From: Bacteroidota bacterium
GTDB taxonomy: Bacteria > Bacteroidota > Bacteroidia > Chitinophagales > JADIYW01
DNA: 64,000 bases
Reading direction: 5' to 3'
Assembly (NCBI GenBank): GCA_016705125.1
Contig: JADIYW010000001.1
Span: 179,155-243,154 of the forward strand
The notes beneath the pieces are model-generated. The model searched no databases, had not been told where the DNA came from, and saw only the letters and a list, made by a program, of their open reading frames with translations. A program made the position numbers and the translations under genes. This document shows positions 62,949 to 64,000 of this stretch, piece after piece (within the stretch, counting starts at the first letter, position 1; each line of letters opens with the position of its first letter).

Positions 62949-62972
62949 TCGGTTGGTGTCCTCACCAACCGA
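62949..62972. repeat. palindromic repeat A, copy A2 (loop TCCT)
   Basis: Same 10-bp arms as A1, loop TCCT. Confidence 0.9.
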
Positions 62973-62986
62973 ATTTTCCTTTCCCA

Positions 62987-63012
62987 GCAGGGTCTCTCGA
63001 AGAGGACGCTGT
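62987..63012. repeat. palindromic repeat B, copy B2
   Basis: GCAGGGTCTCTCG ... AGAGGACGCTGTG; nearly identical to B1. Confidence 0.85.
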
Positions 63013-63033
63013 GTATAAATCACTCTTTTTCTA

Positions 63034-63057
63034 TCGGTTGGTGAAGACACCAACCGA
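63034..63057. repeat. palindromic repeat A, copy A3 (loop AAGA, inverted)
   Basis: Same 10-bp arms, but the loop AAGA is the complement of the A1 loop TCTT, so the hairpin is inverted while the flanking CTA stays in the same orientation. Confidence 0.9.
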
Positions 63058-63110
63058 AAATCCAACATATAAAAAGGCGCAGTTGTTTTTAATTTTTTAC
63101 CTTGTATTTC

Positions 63111-63136
63111 GCAGAGTCTCTCGCAGAGGACGCTGC
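63111..63136. repeat. palindromic repeat B, copy B3
   Basis: GCAGAGTCTCTCGC ... AGAGGACGCTGC; loop GCA instead of GAA. It ends 18 bases from the DUF2283 stop codon. Confidence 0.85.
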
Positions 63137-63153
63137 GAAGAAGTAAAACTATA

Positions 63154-63348
63154 TTATGCTATTTCATATTCTACTTTGTTGGGTTGCAATACCTTCTTTG
63201 AGGCATTTAACATTTCAATAGCAACAATTCCTCCATCTTTATTATAATCGATAATTAATCCTTTTTTTTCTTCGTCAGATTCAACAATTGGATCGTTACT
63301 GAATTGTATTTGTAGTATATCTAATGTTTTGTCATAAATTACTTTCAT
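63154..63348 (-). CDS. DUF2283-family small protein (putative antitoxin)
   Basis: The 64-residue product is a DUF2283 protein: MKVIYDKTLDILQIQF, then VESDEEKKGLIIDYNKDG and IVAIEMLNASKK, the standard strand pattern. Such proteins are often encoded after a DUF4258 gene and are proposed to be antitoxins; that is family knowledge, not shown here. It overlaps the DUF4258 gene by 17 bases and is the last gene of the three-gene unit 63950-63154. Confidence 0.88.
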   Translation of the reverse strand: MKVIYDKTLDILQIQFSNDPIVESDEEKKGLIIDYNKDGGIVAIEMLNASKKVLQPNKVEYEIA

Positions 63349-63589
63349 AATATTTTTCTATTTTAGAAGTGATGTAAGCCGTAATAACAACATTAGGCAA
63401 AATACTTTGGTTCATAAATATACGCAATAAATATAATTTTGTTTCAATCTCAATAATTTTAGAAATAACAGTTATGCCGTCTTCTATTGAAATATGGTCG
63501 GGTTTTTTTATAGCATCATTTATTAAGTCAACTGAAATGTTTCTCTTTTTTAATTGATTTATAGCATGTTGGGAATAAACATGATCCAC
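63332..63589 (-). CDS. DUF4258-family protein (putative toxin)
   Basis: The 85-residue protein reads VYSQHAINQLKKRNISVDLINDAIKKPD and then IEIETKLYLLRIFM, VVITAYITSKIEKYY, the typical DUF4258 order with an H-A-x-x-x-x-x-x-R start, a helix, and a final strand/Y-T/S-x-K. This fold is RelE/BrnT-like and may be a ribonuclease. It begins with GTG 63589, one base after the stop of the XRE gene. Confidence 0.82.
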   Translation of the reverse strand: MDHVYSQHAINQLKKRNISVDLINDAIKKPDHISIEDGITVISKIIEIETKLYLLRIFMNQSILPNVVITAYITSKIEKYYESNL

Positions 63590-63590
63590 T

Positions 63591-63950
63591 TTACTTTGTT
63601 TTTAAAAGTTGAGATAGCGTTACAATATGAGCTTCTTTTTCAGCAATTATTTTTTCGTATAATTCTTTTTGCATATTTGCATGATTATTATTTACAGTAT
63701 AATTGTTTTTTGATTCATTTTGATTGTTGAAAATATTTTGGAAGATATTTTCTTCATTCAAATTTAAAATCTGTGTCATACTTACACCTAAAATTTTAGA
63801 AATATTTTCCAATCTATTTACTGTTATTTCGGACACTTCATTTTCTATGTTACTATATGCCTTTTGTGATATGTCCAATTGTTTTGCCATATAATCCTGC
63901 GATAGATTTTTTAATTCCCGCAAGTGTTTTATTTTATTACCAATACTCAT
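63591..63950 (-). CDS. XRE-family transcriptional regulator
   Basis: A 119-residue protein. The helix-turn-helix covers about 5-62 (IKHLRELKNLSQDYMAKQLDIS, then YSNIENEVSEITVNRLENISKILG). An Asn-rich linker and a C-terminal helix (about 93-119, KELYEKIIAEKEAHIVTLSQLL) with heptad spacing suggests dimerisation. It leads the DUF4258-DUF2283 genes with no gap and probably controls them. Short repeats of the form AGTRCTAAA lie just upstream (63951-63990). Confidence 0.9.
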   Translation of the reverse strand: MSIGNKIKHLRELKNLSQDYMAKQLDISQKAYSNIENEVSEITVNRLENISKILGVSMTQILNLNEENIFQNIFNNQNESKNNYTVNNNHANMQKELYEKIIAEKEAHIVTLSQLLKTK

Positions 63951-64000
63951 AAGTACTAAATTAGAAGTTATAGTGCTAAAGTAGTAATTAATTTTATAAT

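Larger units (their letters stand above)
62911..63153. other. repeat-filled spacer between two accessory modules
   Basis: No gene. It contains a partial D repeat (62928-62941), palindromes A2, B2, A3 and B3 in alternation, and short AT-rich joints. Confidence 0.8.

Noticed and set aside
63011..63247. Plus-strand frame of 78 codons across palindromes A3 and B3
   Set aside because: It is made of repeat sequence and runs antisense into the DUF2283 gene; no family resemblance, and the RLVKTPT peptide merely reflects repeat A.
1..64000. CRISPR arrays, tRNA/rRNA genes, insertion sequences, prophage genes
   Set aside because: I looked for spaced direct repeats, tRNA-like cloverleafs, transposase motifs and phage structural genes and saw none; faint tRNAs could be missed without a covariance search.

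Overview
The window is an AT-rich stretch of a Bacteroidota chromosome. The evidence is a PorP/SprF-type (type IX secretion) outer-membrane protein, a secretion-tail protein, a bacterial GGGP synthase, several SPII lipoproteins, and -7 elements that fit the Bacteroidota consensus TAnnTTTG instead of the E. coli -10. It is mostly core chromosome with two surface-polysaccharide regions and one small accessory patch at the right end. I saw no rRNA, tRNA, CRISPR array, prophage or insertion sequence.

Layout. 1-10.4 kb: exopolysaccharide/O-antigen genes (Wzi-like barrel, polyprenyl-phosphate sugar transferase, GmhA, a frameshifted glycosyltransferase, sulfotransferase, Wzy-like polymerase, GT-C-like membrane protein), interrupted by recA and a small lipoprotein. 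10.5-19.2 kb: an alkyltransferase-like protein, nrdA and nrdB, dtd-rsgA-GGGP synthase in overlap, a probably frameshifted membrane protein, a DnaQ/GIY-YIG fusion and a secretion-tail-only protein. 19.3-23.6 kb: GT2 glycosyltransferase plus a CDP-6-deoxysugar operon (rfbF, rfbG, RmlC-like epimerase, reductase). 23.6-28.6 kb: leuB, a 1063-residue TPR-CHAT protein and a hemolysin III protein. 28.6-35.2 kb: a complete tripartite RND efflux operon behind its own TetR regulator, with a visible promoter and operator. 35.2-46.5 kb: an MDR oxidoreductase, Xaa-Pro aminopeptidase, NadA and NadD, a second glycan pair, an ECF sigma/anti-sigma pair, ScpA, a deacetylase-like protein and PorP/SprF. 46.5-61.5 kb: mnmG and a downstream lipoprotein, acyl-CoA synthetase, trmB, ClC channel, a TrpF-like remnant, heme A synthase, anmK, FKBP isomerase, LMW phosphatase, GT4 and dnaN. 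61.5-64 kb: toxin-antitoxin-like modules embedded in two families of short palindromic repeats.

The most striking non-coding signal is just upstream of mnmG. Two perfect copies of the ParB-binding parS sequence lie 26 bp apart, and the first is the core of a 28-bp perfect palindrome followed by a T tract. It therefore looks like a parS site that is also the terminator of the PorP/SprF gene. A one-mismatch copy lies 3.6 kb downstream. With mnmG and dnaN here, this suggests that the window lies in the origin-proximal part of the chromosome.

Other points to read first: the TetR operator made of four GAAACC units inside a textbook Bacteroidota promoter; two single-base homopolymer frameshifts; an alkyltransferase-like protein whose start codon directly follows the nrdA terminator; a CDP-sugar operon with no DdhC; and the repeat-rich toxin-antitoxin patch downstream of dnaN. 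All assignments come from reading the sequence; no database search was run.
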